Made by a program: the position numbers and the translations under genes
Assembly (NCBI GenBank): GCA_900239685.1
Contig: OENT01000499.1
Coordinates: 42,213-106,212 of the forward strand
Source: Rotaria macrura
Taxonomy: Eukaryota; Rotifera; Eurotatoria; Philodinida; Philodinidae
Direction: 5' to 3'
DNA length: 64,000 nucleotides
In this document: positions 12,939 to 26,626 of the stretch, piece by piece
How positions within the stretch are numbered: position 1 is the stretch's first letter
Layout of the letters: each line of letters opens with the position of its first letter
Notes under the pieces: model-generated
Databases searched by the model: none
What the model was told of the DNA's origin: nothing
What the model saw: only the letters and a program-made list of their open reading frames with translations

Positions 12939-15338
12939 TATTTTTGCACCATACACTCATTTTGATTAAGACGATTTTCGTGATGTCTACAATCAACAAG
13001 GAAGATGACTTATTTAAAAGCATGGTAAAGACATCTATGTGTTTCTCTACGTACACAGAGTCAATAGAAAAATGATGTAGATTATGTTAACCTTTATAGA
13101 TTATCGTGTGACAAAAGAAAAATGCAAGCATTTGATTAATTCAATCAATTCATTCAAGAAAGCAAGTACTGTTAGGACATAGTGCATGTAACACTATGAA
13201 ATTCAATATCAGCTTTAGGACGCGATGAGATAGAAAAAAAAAAGAAATGACACTATCACTCTTCTTAAGAAGTGTGTGTGTGTGTATGCGTGCACATTTA
13301 CTCGCTTTCTCTTTTTTCCTTATAAAAACGATCATCTTGTCGCAAAACTTCTCCAAGCAATACTCAACAACGTCATTGCACATGATGCAACACATCACAC
13401 CATACATAGAATCACTATTTGAACCATTAAATTCAATTAGTTTTGTATCTCATAGTCTATTCTCAAATCAGAGATTGTTTAAATAAACGTAAATCCCTCT
13501 CATACACTGTTTCCTACTTCATATGGCTGTTGTTTGTCTACTTTCTTGTTCTAGATTGACAACACCGATAAGAAGACAACTTATGACATTGATCAATATA
13601 TATATACATATATATATATAACACATGATGATATCATTCTTTCCTTTTCTGTTATTATATCCATGTGTAGATATTTTCTAACTATGCCTGCTTGATGTTC
13701 AAAGTTCGATACATCCACTTATACAATAATAGACGACAACCATCATTCTTATTTCATACAGTTATTTTCAAGTAATTGTGAAGAAACATTGTTATGTACT
13801 TACTCCAGCTGAGCTATTGTCTTGCATTCATATGATGTGAAGGCATAGATGAAACGAAGAAGCAAACAAACCACAATCATCTTGGTATGAACGATAGACT
13901 CCTCTTTTCTTCTTTCTTTCTTTTTTCCCCTCTATTCTCAGCAATGATTTTAGATATTCTATTAAAGAATGTTGAGGCAAATATCAGCCAGAATTAAGTT
14001 TCTTTATTGTCAAAGGAAAAGGTGCGCATATATATATATTCTGTTGATATACAGTAAGATTCTGCTGTGCGCTGATTGTATCAATATATGTATGCTCAAT
14101 TCCTTGATTATGTACTGACGACATCCTGTAAAGGAAATGGAAAAGCAAAGTATTCCTTTTTAACGATTGATCTCAAAAGAAAAGAATATTCATGAAATAA
14201 TTGTTTTATTAGTTTTTTGCCTCGTAAGCTTAAGTAGCAGCATAGATTACGTTGAATAATGTGAACTGTTGAATAAGAAGCATCATCAACAACGAACCAT
14301 TAAGAGTTTTCTTCTCGTTTTTTTCTATTTCGACTTTTATTTGCTTTTCTATCTATATATAATACAGATAATTAAACTCAATTTACTATTGAATACAATA
14401 ATCAAGTAAAAAAAAGATACAAATATATAATTTATTTCTCTCCAAGTCTGGATACCTTCAATGGATGAAAACAATTCAGCCGCTTTTGATGATTAATAGA
14501 TGGTCGCAAGGTTTTCTTTCATCAAAGAAAAAAACAAACTTGCGTTATATATTAGTTTCAACGATTATTTTACGACCACTTACACAAAACAAACAAAACA
14601 AAAATTACAAGAAAAGAATACATTTTTTATAGAATTATTTCAACAGCGCATGCTTGCTCTCTTTTTTTTCTTCTTGCCTAGATAGAAGGCGTCGACTCAT
14701 CAAAGAGAATAGGCGAAGAGCATATATATATATATGGTAAATGGAACTGAAAAATAGAGGCTAATATGCATCCTAGTAAAGCAATATTCTCTTTTCAATA
14801 TGGCATAGGACATACAGCAAAAAGTTTTTTAATGAACTCCATTGTGAATCCCACGATACAGAAAACTAATATTTATTTTTCCTTGAAAATTTTTACATAA
14901 AACTAAATAGAATGAATAAATCATTCGAGTTAATTATTCTAACGAAGTATTGATTATGTACGTATATCATAGTTTTGCTTAACATCAATCTTATTTTATG
15001 ATAGATGAACTGATGATAATCTTAGGATAGGACGTGCAAAGAAAATAAAAAACAAATCTTAAGCTAAGCTAAAGAAATGACTAAATTTCATATAAAAATT
15101 GTCATGCTTTAAAATGATGCATGACTCTTATTAAATTTGACCGCATATTCAAACTCGTGAAACTTGTTCAAAAAGCATATTCTAACAAACTAAGCAAATA
15201 TTTCAATAAAATAAATTGCAATGAAAAACTTTTATATATATTATCGTAACATACTGTTTTTTAACATTCATAGAATCGAACTCTTTTTCTCTTTCTATAT
15301 ATGTATTTATTAAATAGAGAAATATAAATACTACACAT
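12939..15338. other. Intergenic, A+T-rich; upstream region of minus-strand gene
   Basis: Holds the presumed promoter and 5' UTR of the gene starting at 12938. (AT)n tracts at about 13597-13620 and 14723-14734. The short open frames here have no splice context or protein-like composition. Nothing else is supportable. Confidence 0.4.
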
Positions 15339-15764
15339 TTATAAAATAGCAAAAATAATCAGAATAGCAACCATGCATAGAACTAAAACTAATGTAGCAA
15401 TGATTGGTTCACGTATTTGTGAAACTTCGCTTAGATCTCTTTTTATTATTTGACGATTTATTCGATAAAATCGATAAATACTATAGAACAGCACTAATAT
15501 GCCAGCGCCAGCTAAAAGTAAACCAGATAGAATTGGTTTCATTTCATGAAATGAATCTTTGAATGTTTTTTGAATATTATTCGATCCACCAAATCTTGCT
15601 ATAGCACAACCAAACGCAAATATGCCGAGACCAGTACGTATCCATGCCAAGAATGTGCGTTCATTAGCTAAGTGATCTGTAAAAGAGCCTACAGACTTCT
15701 TGGGTATAATTTCGGATGAAGTTTTTACAGCTGTTGGGTCAACCAAAGGTGATGATTCTACCAT
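15339..15764 (-). CDS. DUF202-domain membrane protein (YidH/VTC-type)
   Basis: Single-exon gene, 141 residues, ATG at 15764, TAG at 15339. The DUF202 signature is clear at residues about 30-60: DHLANERTFLAWIRTGLG followed by a small-residue-rich helix and ARFGG. Three transmembrane helices are predicted (about 42-60, 75-95 and 118-140), with a polar N-terminus of about 28 residues. In fungi this fold forms the membrane part of vacuolar polyphosphate polymerase subunits, and bacteria have stand-alone YidH. Animal stand-alone members are of unknown function, so no role is assigned. It is divergent from PGAP1, about 1.5 kb away. Confidence 0.88.
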   Translation of the reverse strand: MVESSPLVDPTAVKTSSEIIPKKSVGSFTDHLANERTFLAWIRTGLGIFAFGCAIARFGGSNNIQKTFKDSFHEMKPILSGLLLAGAGILVLFYSIYRFYRINRQIIKRDLSEVSQIREPIIATLVLVLCMVAILIIFAIL

Positions 15765-17297
15765 TGTAATCTAAATAAGATTTCATATTTATAAGAACAA
15801 ACAAATTTAAGATTAAATAACTTGAAGATAGTTTTCAAAAAAAACAAACAAACAAAGTTCTCAATCGAATTCAATCATCGAATCATAATACAAAATCATA
15901 TTAAAATAAAAAAATCTCAATGCTCAATCATAAACTCAAAGTTGCAGTAATGTACTTCTCTTGCAAAATCTCTTTGTATTGTTTTTTTCGTGGTGACGGT
16001 GTAAACTTCTATCAAGTTCTTATGTTAAATGTTGATTAGAAATGCCTGCAGATTTCTTTCTCTCATATTTTTATTCAAAGAAAAAAAACACACAGTTGAC
16101 TATAATATTATCAATTTTTTACCGAGGCTAAACCTTTACAAAAATAATCACGTGTACGAAGAAAGAAGAATAAAAAAAGAAAGAGCACGATCATTAGCAT
16201 GCACCAAAAATGTACCCATGCAATAATTCCCAGTTATAAAACGACGAAAAGCAAAGAAAAAGATCATTGACAGTCGTTGAGACAACGGATCATACTTCAA
16301 AAGTACATTTCAATTTTTTGTTCTTCTGTCAGATGTTGTGTAGTTCTGATATATCTTATAGACAAAGTTCTTATTATTGATGTCATAGAGATGTAATAAA
16401 TATTCAGCGCAAAATCTTGATATCTTGTATTCTATTGACAAATCTATTTCTAATCAATTAATTCTATTGAACATAATTAACAATAGAGTTCCTCGAACTT
16501 CTTTCAGTTATTTGAAAAACATTTCTTTGTCCTTAAAGCCAAGACATAAATACATCCATTTGCTATTTGTAACTCAATTTAAAAAGATTCCTACAGATAG
16601 ATTGTCTTCAAAATAAACACAATGTGCACTAAGAGTGGGATGTCATTAATGAGTTGCACTATGCATCTGTTATTATTCATCCGCATAAGTTCACTTAATT
16701 TTCTCATTTGTCTTATAATTATCCGAAGACACAGTGTCCTCCTCATGGCTACATCGAGAGTAGGCAATCAAAAAAAAACGCGTGAAAATTCAAGTATTTT
16801 CTACAATGCTATTGCATATCCTTGTTTGAAGGATTGACACAAAAAATAAATATAATAAGGGTACGGATATTCATCTGATACTTATCAACATAATCTTGCT
16901 TAGAAGGTCAATTCTAACAAAGTAATTGTACCTTAATAGTAAAAATTAAGTCTATATATCAATTATTCAGATACTGGAAAATAAAAGTGTCTCATATGGT
17001 AACAATATATTTTTCATTTCCAAAAACTTTCGCTATAATTAGGATGATGAATCGATATTTCGAACATTATAAAGTTAATACTTTAAATAAGTATTCATTA
17101 TAGCCAGCATATACAGCGCCTTGTAAAATGAATGGTTAAATTTGATAACATCGATGAGTCATCGTTTCTCTGTTATATGCACCACACCACCAACACACAC
17201 ACATACACATTCATTCATGGACAAATTTTTATAATCGTTCATGCGTAGACATCAAATATATTGTATTGCTTAGGACAATTTTTTTTTCAATCTAAAA
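15765..17297. other. Divergent intergenic region between DUF202 gene and PGAP1
   Basis: A 1.5 kb A+T-rich spacer between two genes pointing away from each other, so it should carry both promoters. No coding segment is supported; small open frames near 16029, 16425 and 16622 lack splice or composition support. Confidence 0.4.
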
Positions 17298-20200
17298 ATG
17301 TCTTTTCGTATGATAATACAAGTTTTTCAAAATCTTATTTTCTTCATCACAATTCTTTTATTTACTTTGGGTCTTTACGGTTATTTGTTTCGACATGAAT
17401 CAAATTATTGTGGTAAATAAATTTTGAATTGATATTAAACGAAAAGAATACAATGTTCGTGTATCGTTCGTTTAGAAATGACATATATGTTTGAAAATCC
17501 AACTTATCCTCAAATAGCATTACCGATAGATGTTGAAACACGTTATCCACGCTATTCATTGTACTCCTATTGTGAAGGTGTTCTATGCGAACCTCATCGA
17601 AGAAATCAATTCAATGGTATAGAACAATTGTTCTTTTCTTTTTATTCGTTTATTTTTAAACATATTCTCGTTTTGAATTGTCAAAGGTTTTCCTGTGTTA
17701 TTTATTGTTGGCAATGCCGATAGTTACCGTCAAGTTCGTTCACTCGGCTCTGTTGCTTATCGAATGGGTGATAACCGAAAACAATTAGATTTTTTTTCAA
17801 TTGATTTCAATGAAGAACTTTCAGCTCTATTTGGTGGTGTTCTAGAGCAACAAACTGAATTTGTTGCTTATGCTATTCAAAAGATTCTATCGTTATATAA
17901 AAAAAGTAAAACGATTATTCTAGTAGGCAATTCTATTGGCGGTCTTCTATGTCGTAAGATTTAAAAAGAAAAACTATTTAATTTATTCATGATATTAATA
18001 TAGGTGCTGTTTTCTTGCAACCATCAACTAGATTTAATCCAAATACAGTCCATCTTATTATAACACAAGCGACGCCTCATCAAGCACCTGTTATTCATTC
18101 TGATAGTTTTATCGTTGATTTCTATTCCCGTATAAACAAATATTGGAAGAATGAATGGAATAATTCGTTGAAACATGTTGTTCTCTTATCGTTAGCCGGC
18201 GGTGACAGGTAAATTCTTGAAAGTTTTATGTCTTCTATAATTAGTTCTCGTTGAACGACACATTTAAATTGATTGCTTAAGAGTTCAAAAGAGACAATTA
18301 ACAGTTTCCTTTTTTTTTTCGTTGAACAAATGACTATTCGTCACATAATTTGTATTTACTTACACTTGAGAAGAGAAGTGCCGAACATAGTCTATTCTTC
18401 ACAAAGAAAAAGTGATAAAAACACGTTTCGGCAAAAATTCGATGACTATCATACTACGTCGTTTTTGTTGATTTTCCGAGGTTTTTCAAATTAATTATTT
18501 TAATGAGTGAGTACAGTCGTTCTTTAGACTATAAACAATCGTAGAGATTCTCTAATCAATAAGTATATTTACGTCTCGACAATGAAGTATCCAAGGAATT
18601 CGAATCATTTATAATTATAACTATCAAAGTTAATATATGCATGCACGATGGCAAGAACTGCCAGTGTCATTCATTCGATATTAATATGGAGCTACTACTG
18701 CTACTCACAAGAATATTGTTTTTGTGTATTCATTTTGAGACACATGTCGAACTCATCTTTTTTACTTACTCCTACAGCAATGCATGGCACAAGTTCTTTA
18801 TTGTATTGTTAACATGATGTTATTGATGTGTCATATTGAATGGATGACAACGACAGACGACAAAATACGATCCTGAGTAGCATATCATGAATTGATTTGA
18901 AGATGAATGGAGATTCACAACGAGAAAATAGATGAAGAGATTGTGATAGTCGACAGGAGAAGACAATAATAATATGAATTGATAGAGGGAAGTGTGATTG
19001 AACGGAATACTCGAGTAAAAAATGTACGCAAAGAAGAAAATGTTAAATGAAAATGAATACCAATGAAGAAACAAATTGAAAAATGAAAAATTTAATAGAA
19101 TGATGCAAGTAAATGTGAAACAAGTGTGAATGTTAATCGTAATGAGTATAATATGAACAACGAAATAATCGTACATGAATGAATGTGTTTAATTCAAGAC
19201 ATGTTTCTAATCATTGAAATGCATGTTTATTCGATAGCATCTCGATCTGAATGAGCGATAATTTCAATTGGTAAAGAAAATCATTGTCTGCGTTTCTCTG
19301 TCATAGCTGTAACACTTTCATAGTCATATTTATGACGATCTATACGAGACGATTTTAAACTATTTCCCTTCATACTTCAATCTACTAATTTTAATTTATG
19401 TTTCCTAAGAAATTTATTCACATAGTCAGAAAAAATAAACAATGAATTTTTATAGAGATCATCTTGTACGAAGTGATTTATGTTCATTGAATGGTCTGAC
19501 CGATAAAAGTCGATCGATTGATGTATTAACAAGTGCTGTGCCACATGTATGGGCATCTGCCGATCATCGTTGTATTGTCTGGTGTCGACAACTAGTATTA
19601 GCAACAACACGTGCATTATTTGAAATCATTGAAGACAAACAACAAAGTCCTCAAGGAACTATGCAGGTTGTTTCGATCAAAAAACTTTCTAGGTTGACTG
19701 ATGATTGTTTTTAATTCATTTTTTTCTTTCAGATTCTCAAAAAATATTTTTCTCCATCTACTGATTTTCATCTTGAATTCAATACAACATTAAATTTAAA
19801 AGAAATACCGACGATTATTACAGAATCAAGTGTCTCGATTCATGGAAAAAAACAAAACTATTATTTAATTCCATTGAAAGATTCAAAATTTCATCGCATT
19901 ATTATTCATTTAGAATTTAGTCAGATTTATTTAAAAAACAATGATCTTATGACAGATATCACCAATAGTCTTTTACCAATTCCACCAACTTACAGTCATC
20001 GTAAAATGATACGATTTGACATGGAAAAATTAGATGATCATCTCAAACAATACGATTCGATACTAATTCGACTTGACAATCAGAAATCTCACGTTGATGT
20101 ATATCAAATCGATCATGATGAACAAATAGTTGAACTTTCGACGTAAGTCAGATGACTTGAAATTATCATTTATTTTTAAGAACGCATTTCAGTCGAGCAC

Positions 20201-22263
20201 ATCTCAATGTAGTTTCAGTGAAAACTGAATCGTCACCATGTCTATAAACATGATATCACTAAGATTGTACATCAATAAGTTCTATGTGTTCTTTCGTGTA
20301 ATAATAGTCTGTTGATTTCACAGTGGAATACCGAATGTTTAGTACTTTTAGAATGTATGTGTCGACATGTATGACAATCTATACTATGTGCCGATTGAGC
20401 ATTCTGTGATATTAGGGCTAACATCGATGAATTATTTTGTCATACTTCGGACACATTTCTTTGATCTGTTATTCTCTATATACCGACATGAAGATTATGT
20501 TCATGAACAATGTAACGATGATACTATCATGAGAATCGGATAGAATTGTTTCAGAAAATTTATTTCTATTTAAAAATTTTACTACTCGTAACATAGCAAA
20601 CAATTTTTTTCTGTTAGAAAATAAAACAAAAAAATTTTGCGTATAAAATAAATGGATGTTTTACGGTGACATAAAAAAGAAAGTAACTTTTATTTTATCG
20701 ACCGAGAAATCAATGAACATTAAAGTTCGATTTGAAAGTGATATTGGGCATCGAAAGGATATTATATCTTTTTAAGCTTCCTAAAAAGCAGAGAAGTATA
20801 CTCTCGTTGTCTACAACAATCATGGAGTTCATATTTTTTGTGATAACAAGAATCCGCAGTAGTTGTTTATATTTAAAACTAAAGATTGTCATTAGTACTA
20901 TTGATAAAATTTTGGATTTACTAATCAAACATCGAACCAAGAAGTTTTGCATACTCTTTCACGAATAATTTCTAATTAAATTTTCCGTTGCTGCTTTATT
21001 TTCTAAAGATTTGGTTCACAAACATTATCTTTCAATGGAACTGGTTATGTGAAATTGATCTTTCCTACTCTTATTCATCTTTGGCAAGTCTATAATATTC
21101 ATTTATCATCAACCAGTGGACAAATACCATTGATTCATTTTCATGTTCCATGGTCAAATGAAGATTTGTATAATTTAGTATCATTACGTAGTCCATCGGA
21201 ATCATCATTGAATCTTCTAAAATCTCTTTATCGTCAAATGCGTTTAAAACTTCATCGATTACCACTATCAGCTGAATATGAGTATTCTTCGCTGGAACTT
21301 TTTCTTGATTCAAATTTTTCCTATAAACTTGAAATAACATATTCATTTCTTGATATATTAGCTCAATTAATACGTTACTATATTTATTTATTACCCACAT
21401 TTCTATTTACTGTTTTATGTGTATCATATTCACTTCAAGTTAATAATGTTGCACTTCGTACTTATCAAGCGATGCTTGCATGGCAAATACATATTCCAAT
21501 GGCCATTCTAATAACAATACTTTACAAAGTCGTCATTATTCTATTTCCATCATCGAATTTCGTTATTAATATTCATTCGAATGGTTATTATTTCTTCTGT
21601 TTACCATTAATTAATTATTTTCTTGCATTAAGTCTATGGGCATTAGTTTCATTTATAATTGATTATTTGATATTTGACTTCATACGCTCTTTTTTACAAC
21701 CGATATTTGTTTATGCAGATCATGAATTAAATACAGAGTTTAGAAGTGTTCGTTTCATGCAATGGATGTTATTATCAATACCGCTCCTGTGTGCGCTAGC
21801 ATTCAGCGGTTCAAATGGTCATATAGCATTATTTATTGTAGGAATAGCACATGTTATTTGGCGTGGAACGATCAATAGACGTTTAAGAGAAATCTTAACA
21901 ACATTAGTTTTATTTCATGGTCTTCTTGTTATTCTTAATTTAACAGGTTTTATCGTTCATATTAAAAGTGTACTCATACAAGGTCTATATCCATTATATA
22001 TCATGATGCCGGATCCCTCATTATTATCATTTATATGTTGCTCTGCAGCATTTTATCTTCGATTTATATTTAATCGATCACTTATTAAAAAATTTCAAAA
22101 TATAAAAATGGTTTTTGTCAAGTATAATCAAGCTATCGTAATTTTATTAGGCATTATTAGTCAATTTCTGTGTTCGTATTCGATGTATTCTTTATGGATA
22201 ATGATCTTCTGTATATTCATTCATGCGACTATCATATTCTTTGTTCCGACACATCGTGATTAA
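17298..22263 (+). CDS. PGAP1: GPI inositol-deacylase PGAP1
   Basis: Removes the acyl chain from the inositol of GPI-anchored proteins in the ER membrane. Exons 17298-17412, 17476-17616, 17687-17953, 18004-18208, 19456-19666, 19733-20142 and 21009-22263 join in phase to 867 residues (human 922). The N-terminal signal-anchor helix is followed by the family block MTYMFENPTYPQI and GFPVLFIVGNA-SYRQVRSLGS. The lipase nucleophile elbow reads GNSIGG (about residue 168), keeping Ser but with Asn where vertebrates have His. Further family blocks are ATPHQAPV, FIVDFY, a DHLVRSD segment and SAVPHVWASADHRCIVWC. The last exon encodes about eight to nine hydrophobic helices, as in the PGAP1 C-terminus. Two introns are long (1.25 kb and 0.87 kb), the others 50-70 bp. 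Confidence 0.93.
18209..19455 (+). other. Long PGAP1 intron 4
   Basis: A 1247 bp intron between the exon ending in GGD-R and the exon starting DHLVRSD. No additional exon is required: the family sequence runs continuously across the junction. No mobile element was recognised in it. Confidence 0.6.
20143..21008 (+). other. Long PGAP1 intron 6
   Basis: An 866 bp A+T-rich intron with GTAAGT donor and TTCTAAAG acceptor. Overlapping open frames at about 20710-20968 on both strands have no flanking splice support. Confidence 0.5.
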
Positions 22264-22704
22264 TATTTAGACTTGAATTTATTTTAAAAGCAATTTTAAA
22301 CAAACATCAAGTTTTATTTCAAAATAAAAATAAACAAAGATAGCGTCTGTTAAAATAAAACTCATCGTTATTTTCTTTCCGACACACAATGCGTACAACC
22401 TGATCAATAAAAAATACAAAAATAAAAGATAATTTTCTGTCAACTAAATTTTTCATACATTCACTATTAATTGATGTTTGTCTTGATTATTCATGAGATC
22501 CTTTTGCTTTAAAATATAAACGATAAGCATTATACAGAATGCATAGTTTTTTTTATCGAGTAAGGAAAAATCGAACAAGTCATACTTACATGAAAATAGG
22601 AAAGAATCAGAACACTGTGGTTAAGAATTGTTTTGCCATCTTGAATTTCGATTATCTTCCGGTTGTCTTTTAAACTGTTCACTTGGCTTTGGAGGCTGAG
22701 TATC
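22264..22704. other. Convergent 3' region of PGAP1 and next minus-strand gene
   Basis: Includes AATAAA-like sequences at 22324-22335 after PGAP1, and the 27-codon frame 22704-22624 that continues the minus-strand gene past its in-frame TAA. Confidence 0.4.
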
Positions 22705-25700
22705 TTAACCGTCGAAATAATGTGCTGTATTTTGCATTACTGTATAAAAAGGTTGTAGATCGTTTTACCTGGAAAATACTGAGCATTTTTCATAGTGTAT
22801 GAGGTAGTGTTAGGAAAAACTCTTTCTCTTTGAGTAGCACTCCATCTGTCTGATGATCGCTCTTCTACTATACGTTGTCCAGGACCTAAATAAATAATTA
22901 GTATAATATGTGATGTCTTGTATCATAGAATAGCAGTCATATTTCTCGGAAATAAGAAAGTTTTGAATGAATGCTGAGTCAATTCATTTAATGTAGACAC
23001 GATTATTACTCATTTGTTCTTTTGATCTACCTGTCGGTATATTTGATTGACGATCTACATGAAAAGAATAGTTTTTTTGTGTGTCATGATGAAATGAGGA
23101 ACGTCTGAGTCACTTCACCTGAAAATCGTGAAGAGGTGTTAGAGAGCTGCTCTGTAGATCTAGCAGTAGTTAGCTGTCTTCGCCTTTCAGGAAAACGATC
23201 TTGATTGCTGCTTGAAGGATTGGGCTTTTCATGACGATTCGGATCATGGCGTTCGTCACCATAGAAGGGTGTATTCGATTGTGATGCATTCTAAAAGTAT
23301 TTGTGCTGTTTAAAATTAAACAAAAATATGTTATGAGTCGTCAATCACATTGTTCCTTGATTTTTCTAACATCATATTTAGTTGTTGCTGTACTTCATCC
23401 GTTCCGAAACAGGTTTTAACAATACTGAGAAGATCTTCGGCTACGTCTGATTCATATTCTGTATTAAGAATAGCTATCACTGTTTCATGAGCCGTCTCAA
23501 ACGCATAATCTCGTAGACCGGGAGTAAAATGACGAACTTCACTGAGAAATAAACGATCGGCACGCTAGAAAAAAATTAGTCGACATTATTTGTTCAATCA
23601 ATTAAAGGAAAAGAAACAAATGAAATTAGTATTATAAAAAATGCTTTCGTGTTCAATTTCGTTTTGAAAACAAAAACATAATTGTGAAGGAAACTTACAT
23701 GAGAATCACGATCTTTAATATTTCGAACAGCACGAAATATATTTCTTAATCGATTTTTTTCCAGATTTTTGCTAAGAGCTTTCAACGGTCCTACAATGTT
23801 GTCGATTGATGTAGTTTGAATAGTTTCTTTTGGAGTCATAGTTTTCATTTTTGCTTCTATAATAGGTTTTATTTCTTGTAGATTATCACCATATGCCATA
23901 GATACACGTAAAATATTATCGGGACAATTTTTAATATCACGCGGTAAGATTCGTTTCCATTCGGTGATATCATATCGATTAGGATTATGTGCATATTTTA
24001 TCTTGAAAACTTCGAGTTCAAGATCATTTTTATTTAGTATGTGATCTTGGTTGATTTCTTGTCGAACAACATCCTAGATTGATCAATTTTGTTAGATCAA
24101 CGAAATTAATGATTGTTTAAGTTGAACTTTACCTTAAGTTTTCGAACCATTTCAAGAGTCTTTGTATCCAAATCAGTGGAACCGTAATCATCCTATGAAA
24201 TATTTCTCGTTAGATACTATTTATTATAGGGAGAATTGTAACGAGAAATATATCCATCTATTTAGAGTGCTTTGAAAAAGTTTTCTCGATCGAATACAAT
24301 TGTGTTAAAATAAATATTGATTTCTAATTAAAACCTATGCTTGTTTAAACGATATGTTTATTTGACAATTATTGCTAGATACTTTTGCTAATGATTTTTC
24401 GATGTGAATACTTTTGAATTTAACGTTTATGTATTCGACTTGTCAACAATGAATCTAATCTAGCAGAGACTTTCGGTATCAAGAGGTATTGTCGATGTCT
24501 ATTAATTTACAACAGCATGAAATACAATAACAATATGAAGTGAACATTCATCAAAATACACTTTAGACTTTCTTATCGATTCTTTTCGATATCATACTAA
24601 TCCATCGTAAGAAAATGAATTTATTGTTCGTCTAAACCATTTTATCATACATTTAATGTCAATTTCAATTATATATGTCATAGGATTTGTTGAAATATTC
24701 AAGCAAACAATGTAAATCTATGGTAAAAAAACAGAGAGTGTCAACAAACAATATACTATTCATCAATTTTTATTTTTCACGAGAAACTATTCAGTTTATA
24801 AAACTACAGCAAAATATATATTCTCCAATGAAAATTTGTGTCTATCAATATGCGTTGGGAAAAGCAACGCTCATGAAAATATACAATTTCGTAAAATCTT
24901 TGATGAAATATCTACGAATTTCACAATATTCAACTAAACAGTAGTGTTTCATCGATAATTTTAAAAATCTCAATGATCGATCATCACGAAATTCACAACT
25001 AAATAATATGTTACAAAATTAGTTAAATAGTAAGATAAATACAAAGAAGAATGTCACACTCTATCATTAGATTAAAACATATCCAAATTTATCATACAGT
25101 CAATAGGACACATTGAAAAAGATAGCTCGAATTTTCATACAATACATTTCAACACTGATTGGCAAGTATACTTTCTTAAAGCATTGCATAGTTGTTAGAT
25201 CAGAGTAACTGTTAACAAAATGTAGAAATAGATACAAGTAATCAAAAACATAGGAAATGAACATTTGACGAAGTACTGATACCATTCTACGTGTAGAAAA
25301 GAAATTCTATGAGGTATAATTCAGATTTATATGTATTATATGCTGTCTTTTTCATCAGCGGTAACCCTAAGAAAGTGTGCATTGAATTTTACTCTTATCT
25401 TCTACTTGCAGATCTAATGAATTTACGCATAGATACTTTTCTATTACAAATATTTTTAATACATCGAATTTTTGTCACTTAATGTATGTGTTTATGCATA
25501 TACATTCACAAAATAATATTACATGGAGTGTAAGATCGTTGTACAATCGATTTCTTCTTGAAAATCTCATTCCATATTGTTCTTTTTAAGTTTTTATGAA
25601 GCAATTGTTACGAATCAAATTGGACGTGGATTCACAACATAAACAAAACTTACGTCATCATTCTTGAAGGATTCTCGTAAGCCGAATTTTCTATGATTAT

Positions 25701-25716
25701 CAGATGAATATGCCAT
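22705..25716 (-). CDS. Unrecognised multi-exon protein, hydrophilic
   Basis: Exons 25716-25654, 24192-24133, 24073-23699, 23564-23349, 23290-23119, 23054-23031, 22885-22769 and 22739-22705 close in phase to 353 residues. The N-terminal half (residues about 40-240) is predicted helical, with conserved-looking stretches such as EWKRILPRD and VKTCFGTDEVQQQL. From residue about 240 it becomes disordered and rich in N, S, R, P and Q (ERRRQ, RSSDRW). One exon is only 24 bp. The donor after 23349 is a weak GTGATT; without it the protein would stop 5 codons later at 23331. After the TAA at 22707-22705 the same frame stays open for 27 codons to TAA at 22623-22621. I do not recognise the family. Confidence 0.6.
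24193..25653 (-). other. 1.46 kb first intron of the unrecognised gene
   Basis: Between the GTAAGT donor after the first 21 codons and the CATAG acceptor at 24193. A+T-rich. Two small open frames (24687-24944 plus, 25100-25285 minus) look like chance. Confidence 0.45.
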
Positions 25717-26344
25717 TTATAGAAGTTTATTTAAGTCTGCATCAAACCAAATAAATATCGGAAAAGAGAAATAACAATATTTTAATTCAAATTCAAATCA
25801 AATCTTGTAGTTTCTAAAACATCATAGTCCAAAAACGAATTTCAGAAATAAAATTCATTTTTATTTGTTATCATAACAATCATCGATGTCATATTTCAAT
25901 GTGAAGCGTTTAGCTTAGCTTCAGCATAGAATGAGATTATGGAAGAAAATCAACTTTGATAAAATTTTTCTTTTGTTCTCTTTTATCGATGAACGTTTTT
26001 CAATTAATAGAAAAGAATTCAAACAATGTCGTATTATACAGAATTAAGAAAACAAAACAAAAAAAAAACAAGAGTTCTACATTATTTATGCGAAGAAATA
26101 TATTTCAATCACATTGGAACGTTTACAAATAAAATAATGCTTTTCGTATAAATGATTAAAACTGCAATTATAGAAAATTACAAAAACAGATTATTTGATA
26201 CAATTTCACGTGCAACTATTGTTGTACTGTTGATAAGACAATGCTTCATTCTTATGTCGGTAGAGTTAACTTTTTTGGTTTACCTAACAAATTATTCAGA
26301 TGATTTTGACATAACTACAAACGAAATATTAAACATAAGAGACA

Positions 26345-26626
26345 TGCCATTATTTTCATTACGGTAGTTCACATAGTCAATACCCAATTATAAAATGGTC
26401 AGTTCAAAAGCTTTTATCACATGTAGAAGAAAATCCCGAATCTAATGAATATTAAAAAATTCAGATTCAACTCAAGGATCCTATCGTATAAAAAATTTGC
26501 CAAGGTCAAATAAATTAAAATGAAGTTCGAAAATTTCTGGATGAAATTCTCAAATCAGAATTGAACAGTCTTCTAGCTTTGACAGATTCAACGTTTCTAC
26601 GTATGAGTACATTCGATCAGTTCTGA
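26345..26626 (+). pseudogene. Decayed coding segment with several in-frame stops
   Basis: One frame from about 26345 to 26623 reads protein-like (KWSVQKLLSHVEENPESNEY, then QIQLKDPIV, then NEVRKFLDEILKSELNSLL). It is broken by TAA at 26453, 26489 and 26516 and by TGA at 26624. Just upstream the frame at 26152-26367 may belong to the same relic after a frame change. The parent gene is unknown. Chance openness in A+T-rich DNA cannot be excluded. Confidence 0.3.

Noticed and set aside
18820..19176. 118-codon minus-strand frame in PGAP1 intron 4
   Set aside because: Phe/Ile/His-rich composition typical of A+T-rich chance frames, with no splice sites or homology; it is inside an intron across which PGAP1 reads continuously.
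21071..21400. 109-codon minus-strand frame
   Set aside because: Shadow of the PGAP1 last exon on the other strand.
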